Origin: Candidatus Villigracilis saccharophilus
Lineage (GTDB): Bacteria; Chloroflexota; Anaerolineae; Anaerolineales; Villigracilaceae
Direction of reading: 5' to 3'
Assembly (NCBI GenBank): GCA_016709305.1
Contig: JADJNA010000048.1
Span: 62,001-126,000, forward strand
DNA: 64,000 bases
Below are positions 46,298 to 54,549 of this stretch, piece after piece. A model generated the notes under the pieces. The model ran no database searches. It was not told the origin of the DNA and worked only from the letters and a program-made list of their open reading frames with translations. Position 1 is the first letter of the stretch. Each line of letters starts with the position of its first letter. The position numbers and the translations under genes are program-made.

Positions 46298-47215
46298 ATG
46301 CGGCGCATTCTTGTTCCGGGAGTGAGCGGTCTGCTTGGCATAAATCTCGCGCATGAGTTAATGCACGATTTTGAAATTGTCGGCATGGATCGTGGAAAAC
46401 TGATGAATGCGCCGTTCAAGATCTGGAAGGTGGATCTGCTGGATGCGGGTGTGGTGGACGCGGTCCTCGATTCTGTGCGCCCTGATTGGGTGATCAACTG
46501 TGCGGCTCTTGCCAACCTTGAAGATTGCGAAACCAACCCGTCCCTTGCCCGCACCCTGAACACCGATCTGCCAAAGCAAATGGCGAAGGCTTGCAAATTA
46601 AGAGATATTTCTTTTGCACACATTTCAACAGACGCTGTTTTCGACGGCACAAAAGAAGGTTTTTACACCGAAAATGACGTGCCGAATCCATTAGGGGTTT
46701 ATTCGCAAACAAAATTAGACGGCGAATACAAAGTAATGGATGAAAACAACAATGCCATGGTTGCCCGCGTTAATTTTTATGGCTGGAGTCTGAGCGGAAA
46801 AAGAAGTCTGGCCGAGTTCTTTCACCACAACCTTGTCAATCATAAAAGCATCAGCGGTTTTACGGATGTGACCTTTTGTCCGATGTTTGTCAATCATACG
46901 GCGCGGACCCTGGCGAAAATGCTTGAAAAAGAACTGAGCGGCGTATATCACCTGGTTGGGACGCAGCCTATCAGCAAGTATCAGTTCGGTGTGGAAATTG
47001 CCCGTAAATTTGGTTTGAATGAAAATGACATCCAGCCGAAATCCATCAATTCTTCGAACTTAACCGCCCGGCGTTCCCACAATTTAGCTCTTTCCACCCA
47101 CAGGTTATCCACAGATCTGGGTGAGTCTCTCCCTGAGTTCTCCACAGGTTTGGGCGAGTTTTTCGCCCAATATCAACAGGGTTTTCCACAAAATATCAAA
47201 GGTTATCTCGTGTAG
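46298..47215 (+). CDS. NAD(P)-dependent sugar reductase (RmlD-like SDR)
   Basis: A 305-residue reductase of the dTDP-4-dehydrorhamnose reductase group. It has VPGVSGLLGINLAHEL, INCAALANLEDCETNP, HISTDAVFDGTKEGFYTEND and the catalytic YSQTK. It could reduce the 4-keto sugar made by the PseB-like enzyme encoded 2 bases upstream. The last 45 codons (from about 47080) are built from DnaA-box-like repeats and read LSTHRLSTDLGESLPEFSTG. This still resembles the family C-terminus (LDTSKL...LP...GL), so the DNA carries two messages there. Confidence 0.8.
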   Translation: MRRILVPGVSGLLGINLAHELMHDFEIVGMDRGKLMNAPFKIWKVDLLDAGVVDAVLDSVRPDWVINCAALANLEDCETNPSLARTLNTDLPKQMAKACKLRDISFAHISTDAVFDGTKEGFYTENDVPNPLGVYSQTKLDGEYKVMDENNNAMVARVNFYGWSLSGKRSLAEFFHHNLVNHKSISGFTDVTFCPMFVNHTARTLAKMLEKELSGVYHLVGTQPISKYQFGVEIARKFGLNENDIQPKSINSSNLTARRSHNLALSTHRLSTDLGESLPEFSTGLGEFFAQYQQGFPQNIKGYLV

Positions 47216-47318
47216 CGGCTGGTTTTACCACCATCCTTACACAGGCTTACCCACAGGCGAAAGGCAGTTATCCACAGATTTCGCCAACTTATCCACAGGA
47301 TACGCTTTGCTATCCATA
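47105..47318 (+). repeat. Array of DnaA-box-like sequences
   Basis: Perfect TTATCCACA at 47105, 47268 and 47289. One-mismatch forms at 47138 (TTCTCCACA), 47182 (TTTTCCACA) and 47247 (TTACCCACA), and CTATCCATA at 47310. All have the same orientation. Start-to-start distances are 33, 44, 65, 21, 21 and 21 bases, all close to whole helical turns. The last four units are 21-bp direct repeats ending at the ribosome site of neuB. The first two lie in a diverged 33-bp tandem repeat inside the upstream gene. No dnaA, dnaN or AT-rich unwinding region is nearby, so oriC is not claimed. Confidence 0.75.
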
Positions 47319-47332
47319 GAAATGGAGGATGT

Positions 47333-48493
47333 ATGGAAATCAAATTCGGAAAACACACACTTGGACTAAATCACCCCACGTATTTCATTGCCGATATTGC
47401 CGCCAATCATGATGGTGACATGGAGCGCGCCAAACAACTGATTCGCCTTGCCAAGCAGGCCGGCGCAGATGCAGCCAAATTCCAGAATTTTGACGCGCCG
47501 AAGATCGTCTCCGATTACGGCTTCAAATCCATGAATGGCGGGCAGGTCTCGCATCAAGCAGCGTGGAAAAAATCTGTCTTTGAAGTTTACAAAGGGGCGT
47601 CCATTCCGTTTGAGTGGTCAATGACTCTCGTGGAAGAATGTAACGAAGTCGGCATTGACTATTTCTCCTCCCCCTATGATTTTGAGGCGATCGATTTTCT
47701 CGATCAGTATGTGGAAGTTTACAAGGCTGGCTCCGGCGAAATTGACTGGATCGAAGCCTTGGAACGCATGGCCTCCAAGGGCAAGCCGTTTTTTGTCGCC
47801 ACAGGTGCATCCACGATTGGAGAGGTGCAGCAGGCTGTTCATGCCACTTTGAAGATCAATAAGCAGCTTGTCTTGATGCAGTGCAACACCAATTACACAG
47901 CCAGTCCCAATAATTATGACCACTTGCATTTGAATGTCTTAAAAACTTTTGGGACGATGTTCCCCGATGTGATTCTCGGGTTATCCGACCATACTCATTC
48001 AGTCGCGCCAGTACTTGGCGCGGTGACTTTGGGCGCGCGCGTGATCGAGCGCCACTTTACGGACAGCAACGACCGCGAAGGCCCCGACCATAAGTTTGCG
48101 ATGAACCCTGAGAATTGGGCGAAGATGGTCGAAGAGACTCGTTTGCTCGAGCGCTCGCTTGGGGGCTCTGATAAATTCATCGCAGAAAATGAGCAGGAGA
48201 CACAGATCGTACAGCGCCGCTGCTTGCGCGCGGCGCGTGACATCAAGGCAGGCGAGGTGTTCACCCGTGACATGATCGATGTGCTGCGCCCTGCTACACC
48301 GGGCGCGATCAAGCCTGACCAGCTTCAAAATGTCGTTGGAACAAAGGCGTTGACGGATATGCCGCTCGGCAAGGAGTTGCGCTGGACAGATCTGGGCGGA
48401 GAAACGTTCGAAAATCCGCAGCCGGGGATTTTCAGACGGGGGCAAGTGACGCCTGGCCGATGCATGAATTACGCAATGAAAAGCAAGCGTTGA
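47333..48493 (+). CDS. neuB: Nonulosonate (sialic/legionaminic/pseudaminic acid) synthase, NeuB family
   Basis: A 386-residue enzyme that condenses phosphoenolpyruvate with a six-carbon N-acyl sugar to form a nine-carbon acid. The TIM barrel has FIADIAANHDGDMERAKQLI, GADAAKFQNF, SSPYDFEAIDFL, VYKAGSGEIDW and ILGLSDHTHS with metal and PEP ligands. The C-terminal antifreeze-like SAF domain starts RRCLRAARDIKAGEV (about residue 296). The last 20 residues after WTDLGGE extend beyond the usual end. NeuB, LegI and PseI cannot be told apart here. Ribosome site GGAGG. The leader contains the last units of the DnaA-box-like array. Confidence 0.9.
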   Translation: MEIKFGKHTLGLNHPTYFIADIAANHDGDMERAKQLIRLAKQAGADAAKFQNFDAPKIVSDYGFKSMNGGQVSHQAAWKKSVFEVYKGASIPFEWSMTLVEECNEVGIDYFSSPYDFEAIDFLDQYVEVYKAGSGEIDWIEALERMASKGKPFFVATGASTIGEVQQAVHATLKINKQLVLMQCNTNYTASPNNYDHLHLNVLKTFGTMFPDVILGLSDHTHSVAPVLGAVTLGARVIERHFTDSNDREGPDHKFAMNPENWAKMVEETRLLERSLGGSDKFIAENEQETQIVQRRCLRAARDIKAGEVFTRDMIDVLRPATPGAIKPDQLQNVVGTKALTDMPLGKELRWTDLGGETFENPQPGIFRRGQVTPGRCMNYAMKSKR

Positions 48494-49581
48494 TGATTCT
48501 TTATTTTTCCCTAGGCTACTGCACTCATGATCATCGCTTCTTGAAATCAATTTCAGACGGCGGGCATGAAGTGTTTTTTGTCCAATTGGAAGGCAATCAA
48601 AGACAGGTGGAGTCCCGCCCTGTGCCTAAAAATGTGACTCAAGTTATTTGGAAGGGTGGACGAGAACCATTCCGCTGGAGCAATCTCGCCAGGTTAACTT
48701 TAGACTTTCGGCGTTTGACCCGAGAGATCAAGCCGGACCTGATCCACGCGGGACCGATTCAAACCTGCGCGTTCATTGCTGTGTTAAGCGGGTTTCGCCC
48801 CATCCTGACCATGTCGTGGGGATTCGATTTAATGGATGATGTCCACCGCAATAAATGGTGGGAATGGGTTACGCGGTACACGTTGAAGCGTTCCAGGTTT
48901 TTTACAAGTGATGCAAATGTGACACGCGATAAAGCGGTTACTTATGGAATGGATTCAAAGAAAACGATCATCTTTCCCTGGGGAGTTGATCTTGAGCATT
49001 TCAAACCTAAGACTTTTGACCTTCAATCTACGACCTTCATCCTCTTTTGCAATCGCTCCTGGGAGACCCGCTATGGCGTGGATGTGCTCGCGCGCGCATT
49101 CGTAAAAGCGGCGCAGCAAAACGAACGTATGGATATGATCCTGCTAAATGGCGGTTCCCAGAGCGGACATATCCGCCAGATATTGCAGAATGGCGGTGTG
49201 CTGGATCGTGTTACATTCGGCGGACAGATCTCGCAGACCGATCTGCCGCGCTGGTATCATATGGCTGATGTTTACATATCACCTTCGCATGTGGACGGTT
49301 CTTCTGTCTCTCTGATGGAAGCGCTGGCGTGCGGACTGCCTTGTCTGGTTTCAGATATTCCCGCCAATAAAGAATGGGTTGTTGAAAACGAGAACGGCTG
49401 GTTGTTCCGAGATGGCGATGCGGATCATCTGGCGGAAAAGATTCTCGCGGCCATCTCTCAAAGGGAGAAGCTCTCCCAGATCCGCAGGGCAAGCCGATGG
49501 TCGGCAGAGATGCGCGCGGATTGGAAAAAGAATGCCGAGGTGTTGATGAATACTTATCGAAGTCTCATGGAGAGGAATTAA
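48493..49581 (+). CDS. Glycosyltransferase, GT4 family
   Basis: A 362-residue GT-B enzyme. The ATG at 48493 overlaps the neuB stop (TGATG) and is preferred to an upstream ATG inside neuB. The N-terminal MILYFSLGYCTHDHRFLKSI and the donor-site segment SPSHVDGSSVSLMEALACGL (E-x7-E) with PANKEWVVENENGWLF are typical. NRSWETRYGVDVL opens the second Rossmann fold. It is coupled to neuB, so it may transfer the nonulosonic acid or a neighbouring residue, although GT4 enzymes rarely use CMP-sugars. Confidence 0.82.
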   Translation: MILYFSLGYCTHDHRFLKSISDGGHEVFFVQLEGNQRQVESRPVPKNVTQVIWKGGREPFRWSNLARLTLDFRRLTREIKPDLIHAGPIQTCAFIAVLSGFRPILTMSWGFDLMDDVHRNKWWEWVTRYTLKRSRFFTSDANVTRDKAVTYGMDSKKTIIFPWGVDLEHFKPKTFDLQSTTFILFCNRSWETRYGVDVLARAFVKAAQQNERMDMILLNGGSQSGHIRQILQNGGVLDRVTFGGQISQTDLPRWYHMADVYISPSHVDGSSVSLMEALACGLPCLVSDIPANKEWVVENENGWLFRDGDADHLAEKILAAISQREKLSQIRRASRWSAEMRADWKKNAEVLMNTYRSLMERN

Positions 49582-49582
49582 T

Positions 49583-50353
49583 ATGTTGAACCATAAGGAA
49601 TTACTTGATGGATTTCGTCAGACCAGCGTGAAGCAGGGCGACACGATCATCGTGCATACTTCGTATAAATCGCTCGGGGGGGTGGAAGGCGGCGCGGAAA
49701 CGGTTATTGACGTGATGCGCGAACTGGTTGGTACGAATGGCACGGTGATGTTCCCTGCCTTCAATTTTCAATCATGGACGGAGACCCATTATTTTGATGT
49801 GCTGGAAACTCCATCCAGGATGGGCATGATCACGGAACTGGCGCGCATCCGCCCTGACGCGAAGCGGACGCCGCATCCCATCTATAGTTTTTCCGTTTGG
49901 GGTGCGCGTGCGGATGAATTCTCCAAAACGGACGATGTCGAAGCGTACGGCCCGAACTCTGTTTTTGCATTATTCCACAAAACGAACGGGACGATCGTGA
50001 GCATCGGACTGGATTTCAACAGCACGTTTTCTCTGCACCATTATGTGGAATTCAACACAGGTTGTGACTATCGCCGCATCAAGGAATTCTCCGGTATCTA
50101 TGTCGGATATGACCGCGAGCCGTGCATCAAAAAATATTCGATGTTTGTGCGCAAGAACGAGCGTGTCAAGACATACATTGTGCCAGGCATGAATGACCTG
50201 CTTCATGCAGGCGTGATCAAGGAAGTTCGGGTTGGCGCTGCGAAAGTCCACTTTGCGACCGCGAATGATTTTTACGATAATATGTCCGTTATTGTGCGCG
50301 AACACCCCGAGAAACTGCACTATATTGAAGAACCGAAATATTATGATTGGTAA
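49583..50353 (+). CDS. AAC(3)-fold N-acetyltransferase
   Basis: A 256-residue member of the aminoglycoside 3-N-acetyltransferase fold. It has VHTSYKSLGGVEGGAETVI, GTNGTVMFPAFNF, PSRMGMITELARI, RTPHPIYSFSVWGA and LDFNSTFSLHHYVE, the last holding the conserved His. The fold is common in surface-sugar loci, where it acylates amino sugars. Flanked by a GT4 gene and a DUF4910 gene downstream of neuB, a sugar N-acyltransferase is much likelier than drug resistance. The acyl donor and position acylated are unknown. Confidence 0.75.
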   Translation: MLNHKELLDGFRQTSVKQGDTIIVHTSYKSLGGVEGGAETVIDVMRELVGTNGTVMFPAFNFQSWTETHYFDVLETPSRMGMITELARIRPDAKRTPHPIYSFSVWGARADEFSKTDDVEAYGPNSVFALFHKTNGTIVSIGLDFNSTFSLHHYVEFNTGCDYRRIKEFSGIYVGYDREPCIKKYSMFVRKNERVKTYIVPGMNDLLHAGVIKEVRVGAAKVHFATANDFYDNMSVIVREHPEKLHYIEEPKYYDW

Positions 50354-50396
50354 TTGATAGGGCGGAATTTTTCCGCGGCCCTGCAAGGTGACAAAA

Positions 50397-51722
50397 ATGA
50401 AACCATACACATCTCTGAAATCCATTCTGGCTGAATTCTTCCCGTTGCACCGGACGTTGGCATCTGATGACCATGATAAGACGTTGGATATCATCGGCTC
50501 GTACATGCCTGATTCCTCCAACTACACCATCGAGACGTATGCTCCGCTTGAAAAGGCGTGGACATGGTATGTGCCGGAGCGTTATGTAGTGCATGAAGCC
50601 TATCTCGAGATCGAAGGCGGCGAGCGCGTGGTGGATTTCAAGAATAATCCGCTTTATATTGTTTCCTATTCCCTGCCTGTTGATAAGACACTTTCATTTG
50701 AAGAACTTCAACCGCATTTGTACTTCAATGAAAAACGTCCGCATACGATTCCGTGGGTCTTCAAATATTATGACCGTGATTGGGGCTTCTGCTTACCAAA
50801 GAATATCTTTGATAAACTACCGCGCGATAAAAAATACCGTGCGGTCATCAGATCTGAATTCGTCACCGATCCCAAACAGGGATTCAAAATGGCAACCGCT
50901 GTCATTCATCCCGAAGGTGGAGCGAGCGTTTCGGCAGGCGAAATTATTGTGCAGGCGCATACCTGCCATCCCATGCAGGCCAATGACGACGGTGCGGGTG
51001 TGGTCAGCGCTATTGAACTGGCGCGCCGACTCGCTGAAAAGCCATTGCCCGCAGGTTCAATGAGCGTCCGCTTTTGGTTTGGCCCCGAAACCATCGGGAC
51101 GATCGTTTACCTCTCGCACAACGAAAATATTATTCACAATTTGCGCGGCGGCATCTTCATGGAAATGACGGGTAATAAAAATAAGATCGCCTGGCATCAC
51201 ACCCGCCAGCATACACACCTGCTCGACCGTATTACAAATTTTATTGTCGGTAAGTCTGCCCATGAGGAGCGTGATTTTGCCGCCGCTCCCGCCAACGACG
51301 AACGTGTCATCAATGGACCGGGCGTCAATGTGCCGTGTATCTCGATCAACCGCTGGCCTTATGATGAATATCACACCAGTGATGACAATCTCGATATCAT
51401 GCACGAAGACATGCTGGTCGGCGCGGCGGAAACAGCGGAGCATATCATCCGCATTTACGCCAGCAATTACATCCCGAAGCGTACTTTCCGCGGACCTGTT
51501 TTTCTCAGCGGAAACGGCCTGTGGGTTGATTGGCGCGAGAATTGGGCGCTCAACCGCGCCATTGAGAAGATCATGATGCGCTTCGAAGGCGGGCTTTCCG
51601 TCTTTGAGATCGCTGAACAAGTCGGCCTGGATTACTGGATGGTGCGCGACTACATCGAAAAATTCCGCGCGAAAGGATTTGTCACTGCTGAACCGATTCC
51701 GTCCGAGGCGCAAAACGCGTAA
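50397..51722 (+). CDS. DUF4910/M28-like metallohydrolase with C-terminal winged helix
   Basis: A 441-residue protein. The middle has VQAHTCHPMQANDDGAGVVS, FGPETIGTIVYL and YDEYHTSDDN, matching the zinc ligands of aminopeptidase-like DUF4910 enzymes (His, Asp, Glu, His). The last 70 residues (FEGGLSVFEIAEQVGLDYWM then VRDYIEKFRAKGFV) form a winged-helix-like domain usual in this family. Such genes sit in many polysaccharide loci, but no reaction is established to my knowledge; amide hydrolysis on a sugar or peptide substrate is the natural guess. ATG 50397 is used. Confidence 0.75.
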   Translation: MKPYTSLKSILAEFFPLHRTLASDDHDKTLDIIGSYMPDSSNYTIETYAPLEKAWTWYVPERYVVHEAYLEIEGGERVVDFKNNPLYIVSYSLPVDKTLSFEELQPHLYFNEKRPHTIPWVFKYYDRDWGFCLPKNIFDKLPRDKKYRAVIRSEFVTDPKQGFKMATAVIHPEGGASVSAGEIIVQAHTCHPMQANDDGAGVVSAIELARRLAEKPLPAGSMSVRFWFGPETIGTIVYLSHNENIIHNLRGGIFMEMTGNKNKIAWHHTRQHTHLLDRITNFIVGKSAHEERDFAAAPANDERVINGPGVNVPCISINRWPYDEYHTSDDNLDIMHEDMLVGAAETAEHIIRIYASNYIPKRTFRGPVFLSGNGLWVDWRENWALNRAIEKIMMRFEGGLSVFEIAEQVGLDYWMVRDYIEKFRAKGFVTAEPIPSEAQNA

Positions 51723-51751
51723 GTGCGGATCGCGATCCGCCCCAACAAAAT

Positions 51752-52567
51752 ATGAAGAAAAAAGTTGTAGCCATCATCCAGGGACGTATGTCCTCCTCCC
51801 GCCTGCCTGGAAAGATCCTTGCAGACATTGCGGGTCAACCGATGTTGACCCGCGTATTCACCCGCACTTCACGAGCGAAGACGCTGGATGAAGTTATATT
51901 TGCCACGACGACAGACGCCTCAGACGACCCCGTAGCGGAGTACTGCGACTTTAGTGGCATTCCCTTCACCCGCGGCAGTTTGTTCGATGTCCTTGATCGT
52001 TATTATCAAACCGCTTTGCAAGCCAAAGCGGACATAGTTGTCCGTATCACAGCCGATTGCCCTGTTATTGATCCTGAATTGATTGATACGGTTGTAAATA
52101 CCTTGCTTGAAGATGAGTACGACTTTGTATGTAACCGTCTGCCTCCGCCTTGGAGTCGGGTCTATCCCATCGGATTGGATGCTGAAGCTTGTACGTTTAA
52201 AGTATTACAGAAGGCGTGGAAGGAAGCCAAAGAGCCCCAGCATCGTGAGCACGCCATGCCGTATTTTTATGAAGATGTTCAACTGACAACCTTTAACCGT
52301 CAATTGCAGACTGGCACTTCCCCGCGCGGGTTCAAAATTGCCTTGATCCATAACACCACCGACTTCGGCGATTATCGATGGACGGTGGATACTCCGGAAG
52401 ACCTTGAATTCATGCGCCAGGTGTACGCCCGCTTTGATGGACGAGACGATTTCACCTGGAAAGAAGTGCTTGACCTTGTACACGATAACCCGGAGCTGAT
52501 GAAAATTAATGCGGGTGTGGAACATAAGAAGTGGAAGGATATAGATAAGAGAGCCTTGAAACATTAA
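51752..52567 (+). CDS. spsF: SpsF-like cytidylyltransferase
   Basis: A 271-residue protein of the acylneuraminate cytidylyltransferase superfamily, related to spore-coat polysaccharide protein SpsF. It has VAIIQGRMSSSRLPGKILAD, the CMP-sugar synthetase loop; DVLDRYYQTALQAKADIVVR; ITADCPVIDPELIDTVV; and DYRWTVDTPEDLEFM. SpsF-like proteins occur next to NeuB-type synthases in glycan loci and may activate or pass on a nonulosonic acid or related sugar; the exact product is unknown. A short palindrome (GCGGATCGCGATCCGC) precedes the start. Confidence 0.78.
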   Translation: MKKKVVAIIQGRMSSSRLPGKILADIAGQPMLTRVFTRTSRAKTLDEVIFATTTDASDDPVAEYCDFSGIPFTRGSLFDVLDRYYQTALQAKADIVVRITADCPVIDPELIDTVVNTLLEDEYDFVCNRLPPPWSRVYPIGLDAEACTFKVLQKAWKEAKEPQHREHAMPYFYEDVQLTTFNRQLQTGTSPRGFKIALIHNTTDFGDYRWTVDTPEDLEFMRQVYARFDGRDDFTWKEVLDLVHDNPELMKINAGVEHKKWKDIDKRALKH

Positions 52568-52602
52568 TTTATTGGAACGTTTTAACTTGTAAACGATTAT
52601 TC

Positions 52603-53442
52603 ATGCCGCTGATCACATTATTTTCCGCTCCAAAACCATTCACGAATCCGCATATTGCGATTATTCAGCGCAATGCGATCAAGTCATGGACGCTGCTTCC
52701 TGACGTTGAAGTCATTTTGTTTGGCGAAGAAGAAGGTCTGCCCGAAGCCGCGCGCGAATTGGGCGTCAAGCATATCGCTCAGGTTTCACGAAGCGTGACG
52801 GGTGTACCGTTGATCTCATCCATGGTTCAACTGGCAAGAGAGAATGGCAGCAGTGACCTGCTTTGCATCATCAACTCGGATATGATCCTCATGCCCGATT
52901 TTCTCGAAGCGGCGAAACAGGCTGTAAAGTGGAACGATAAATTTGTGTTGTTGAGTCAGCGTTGGGATTATGACATCCCGGCTGTGCTGGACTTTGCCGA
53001 AGGGTGGGCGTCAAGGCTAAGTGAATCTGTCAGGAAGCAGAACCAGCTTCACCGCCCCGCGGGAAGCGATTTTTTCCTGTTCCCCAGAGACTGTTATCAA
53101 GACATCCCGAATTTCACGATCGGCAGGGCAGGCTGGGATAATTGGATGATCTATCAGGCGCGCATGCAGAACTGGCCTGTTATTGATTGCACACCGTCTG
53201 TGATGATCATCCACCAGAATCATGATTACAGCCATCTGCCGTTTCGTTACACCATCCTCGATGCGACCCATCAACTCGCTCAGGGTGGTAAACTTGTCCG
53301 CCCGAAGATGACTTCGCTGCGCTTCACACGCCGCTTTGAGTTGTTTCTGCGTTCTATATTTTCTTTCCTGCCGGAGAAGACGCTTGAGAATATCGTGAGA
53401 CCGAAGCGATGGAAGAAGCGATTTAAGAAATTGTTTAAGTAA
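52603..53442 (+). CDS. Glycosyltransferase-like protein (GT-A fold)
   Basis: A 279-residue protein starting PLITLFSAPKPFTNPHIAII. LLCIINSDMILMPDFLEAAK carries a DxD-like metal motif, and AGSDFFLFPRDCYQ and GRAGWDNWMIYQARMQ are acceptor-side features of a family found in surface-glycan loci. The C-terminus is very basic (RPKRWKKRFKKLF), suggesting membrane-surface contact. It adds a sugar of unknown identity. An inverted repeat lies in the 82-base gap behind it. Confidence 0.65.
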   Translation: MPLITLFSAPKPFTNPHIAIIQRNAIKSWTLLPDVEVILFGEEEGLPEAARELGVKHIAQVSRSVTGVPLISSMVQLARENGSSDLLCIINSDMILMPDFLEAAKQAVKWNDKFVLLSQRWDYDIPAVLDFAEGWASRLSESVRKQNQLHRPAGSDFFLFPRDCYQDIPNFTIGRAGWDNWMIYQARMQNWPVIDCTPSVMIIHQNHDYSHLPFRYTILDATHQLAQGGKLVRPKMTSLRFTRRFELFLRSIFSFLPEKTLENIVRPKRWKKRFKKLFK

Positions 53443-53456
53443 ATTCTTGGTCAAAA

Positions 53457-53494
53457 GTCGAAGGTCAAAGGTCGCAGGACGTTCGACCTTCGAC
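53457..53494. repeat. Inverted repeat between two glycosyltransferase genes
   Basis: GTCGAAGGTC (53457-53466) and GACCTTCGAC (53485-53494) form a perfect 10-bp stem. A further partial copy of GGTCG lies inside, so two pairings are possible. No T-run follows, so read-through is likely; it may stabilise or punctuate the message. Confidence 0.6.
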
Positions 53495-53524
53495 TAAATC
53501 CCGAAACCTGGAACTGATGCCCCA

Positions 53525-54478
53525 ATGAGAAAAGGCCAAAACCCCGCCAAGTTCGTCAAAGATGTCGCCCACCCCGAGCGGATCACAGTTGCGTTATTAA
53601 ATTACATCCCATTCCTGAGTGGATTCTATGCAGAGACATTGGAAGTGCTGAAGGTCTCGCTCGAATCCATGCGCAAGGATGCGGGTCTGCCGTTCGACCT
53701 GATGGTTTTCGATAACGGCTCCTGCCCTGAAGTGCGCGACTTCCTCGTAAAAGAAAAAGAGGAGGGACGGATCCATTATTTGATACTCTCTGAAAAAAAT
53801 ATGGGCAAGGGCGGCGCGTGGAATGTGATGCTGGCCGGCGCGCCGGGCGAGATCATTGCCTACACCGATGCGGATGTTTTGTTCTCCCCGAACTGGCTTT
53901 CGCGTTCCGTGGAAATTCTCGAAACCTTCCCGAATGTCGGCATGGTGACCGCGCGTCCCTTCCGCACACCGCCAGAATTTTACGAAGGGACGTTGAAGTG
54001 GGCGAAAGAAAATTCCCAACTCGATGAAGGTCAATTCATTCCATGGGAAACCTTCCTTGAATTCAATCTTTCCCTTGGACAAACCGAAGAAGAAAATAAA
54101 AAAGTATATGCCGAGACAAAAGATTGGCGTATCCAATACAAAGGCGTGACCGCGCTCGCGGGTGCGTCGCACTGGCAGTTCACGGCCTATAAATCCACAT
54201 TGCAGCAATTCCTGCCCTTTGACATGGACAAGCCCATGGGGCAGGTCCGCCAGCTGGACAAGCGCATGAACGACGCGGGTTTGCTGCGCTTGATGGTCTC
54301 TGATCCGCTGGCGATGAATATGTCCAATACACTGGGGTATTTGCGCGGGGAGTTGGGGAAGGGACGAGAAACGAGTAAAAAGAGAGTGAGTTTCGGCAAG
54401 CGTATATTGGAAATTGGTTTTTTCAAGAAGCTTTTGTTGGCGGTCTATAACAAGATCTTCAGTTGGTATTACTCTTAA
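53525..54478 (+). CDS. Glycosyltransferase, GT2 family
   Basis: A 317-residue inverting GT-A transferase. ITVALLNYIPFLSGFYAETL, LMVFDNGSCPEVRDFL, SEKNMGKGGAWNVMLAG and the metal motif AYTDADVLFSPNWL are standard. PHWQ-like ASHWQFTAYKSTLQQF near residue 225 is the acceptor segment, and the C-terminus has one amphipathic helix. It is intact. A strong hairpin follows eight bases after the stop. Confidence 0.82.
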   Translation: MRKGQNPAKFVKDVAHPERITVALLNYIPFLSGFYAETLEVLKVSLESMRKDAGLPFDLMVFDNGSCPEVRDFLVKEKEEGRIHYLILSEKNMGKGGAWNVMLAGAPGEIIAYTDADVLFSPNWLSRSVEILETFPNVGMVTARPFRTPPEFYEGTLKWAKENSQLDEGQFIPWETFLEFNLSLGQTEEENKKVYAETKDWRIQYKGVTALAGASHWQFTAYKSTLQQFLPFDMDKPMGQVRQLDKRMNDAGLLRLMVSDPLAMNMSNTLGYLRGELGKGRETSKKRVSFGKRILEIGFFKKLLLAVYNKIFSWYYS

Positions 54479-54485
54479 AAACTAA

Positions 54486-54527
54486 CCGCGAAGACCGCAA
54501 AGATTCTTTTCTTTGCGGTCTTCGCGG
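54486..54527. terminator. Strong hairpin after the GT2 gene
   Basis: CCGCGAAGACCGCAAAG (54486-54502) pairs perfectly over 17 bp with 54511-54527 around an eight-base loop. No uridine tract follows, so intrinsic termination is doubtful. It may act as an mRNA-stabilising or attenuating element before the ATG at 54550. Confidence 0.6.
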
Positions 54528-54549
54528 GCTTGGTATTTCAAAAGGTTTC

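Noticed and set aside
47105..47318. Chromosomal replication origin
   Set aside because: The boxes are good, but there is no dnaA, dnaN, AT-rich unwinding stretch or change in gene direction nearby. Reported as a DnaA-box-like array only.
47247..47330. CRISPR array
   Set aside because: The 21-bp units share only nine to ten bases with no constant-length spacers, and no cas genes are present.
47121..47369. A protein-coding ORF running through the DnaA-box-like array
   Set aside because: It is built from the repeats in a different frame from the reductase, has no ribosome site, and overlaps both flanking genes. It is a by-product of the array.
49583..50353. Aminoglycoside resistance gene
   Set aside because: The fold is that of AAC(3), but the gene is embedded in a surface-sugar locus directly after neuB and a glycosyltransferase. 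Sugar N-acylation is the simpler reading.
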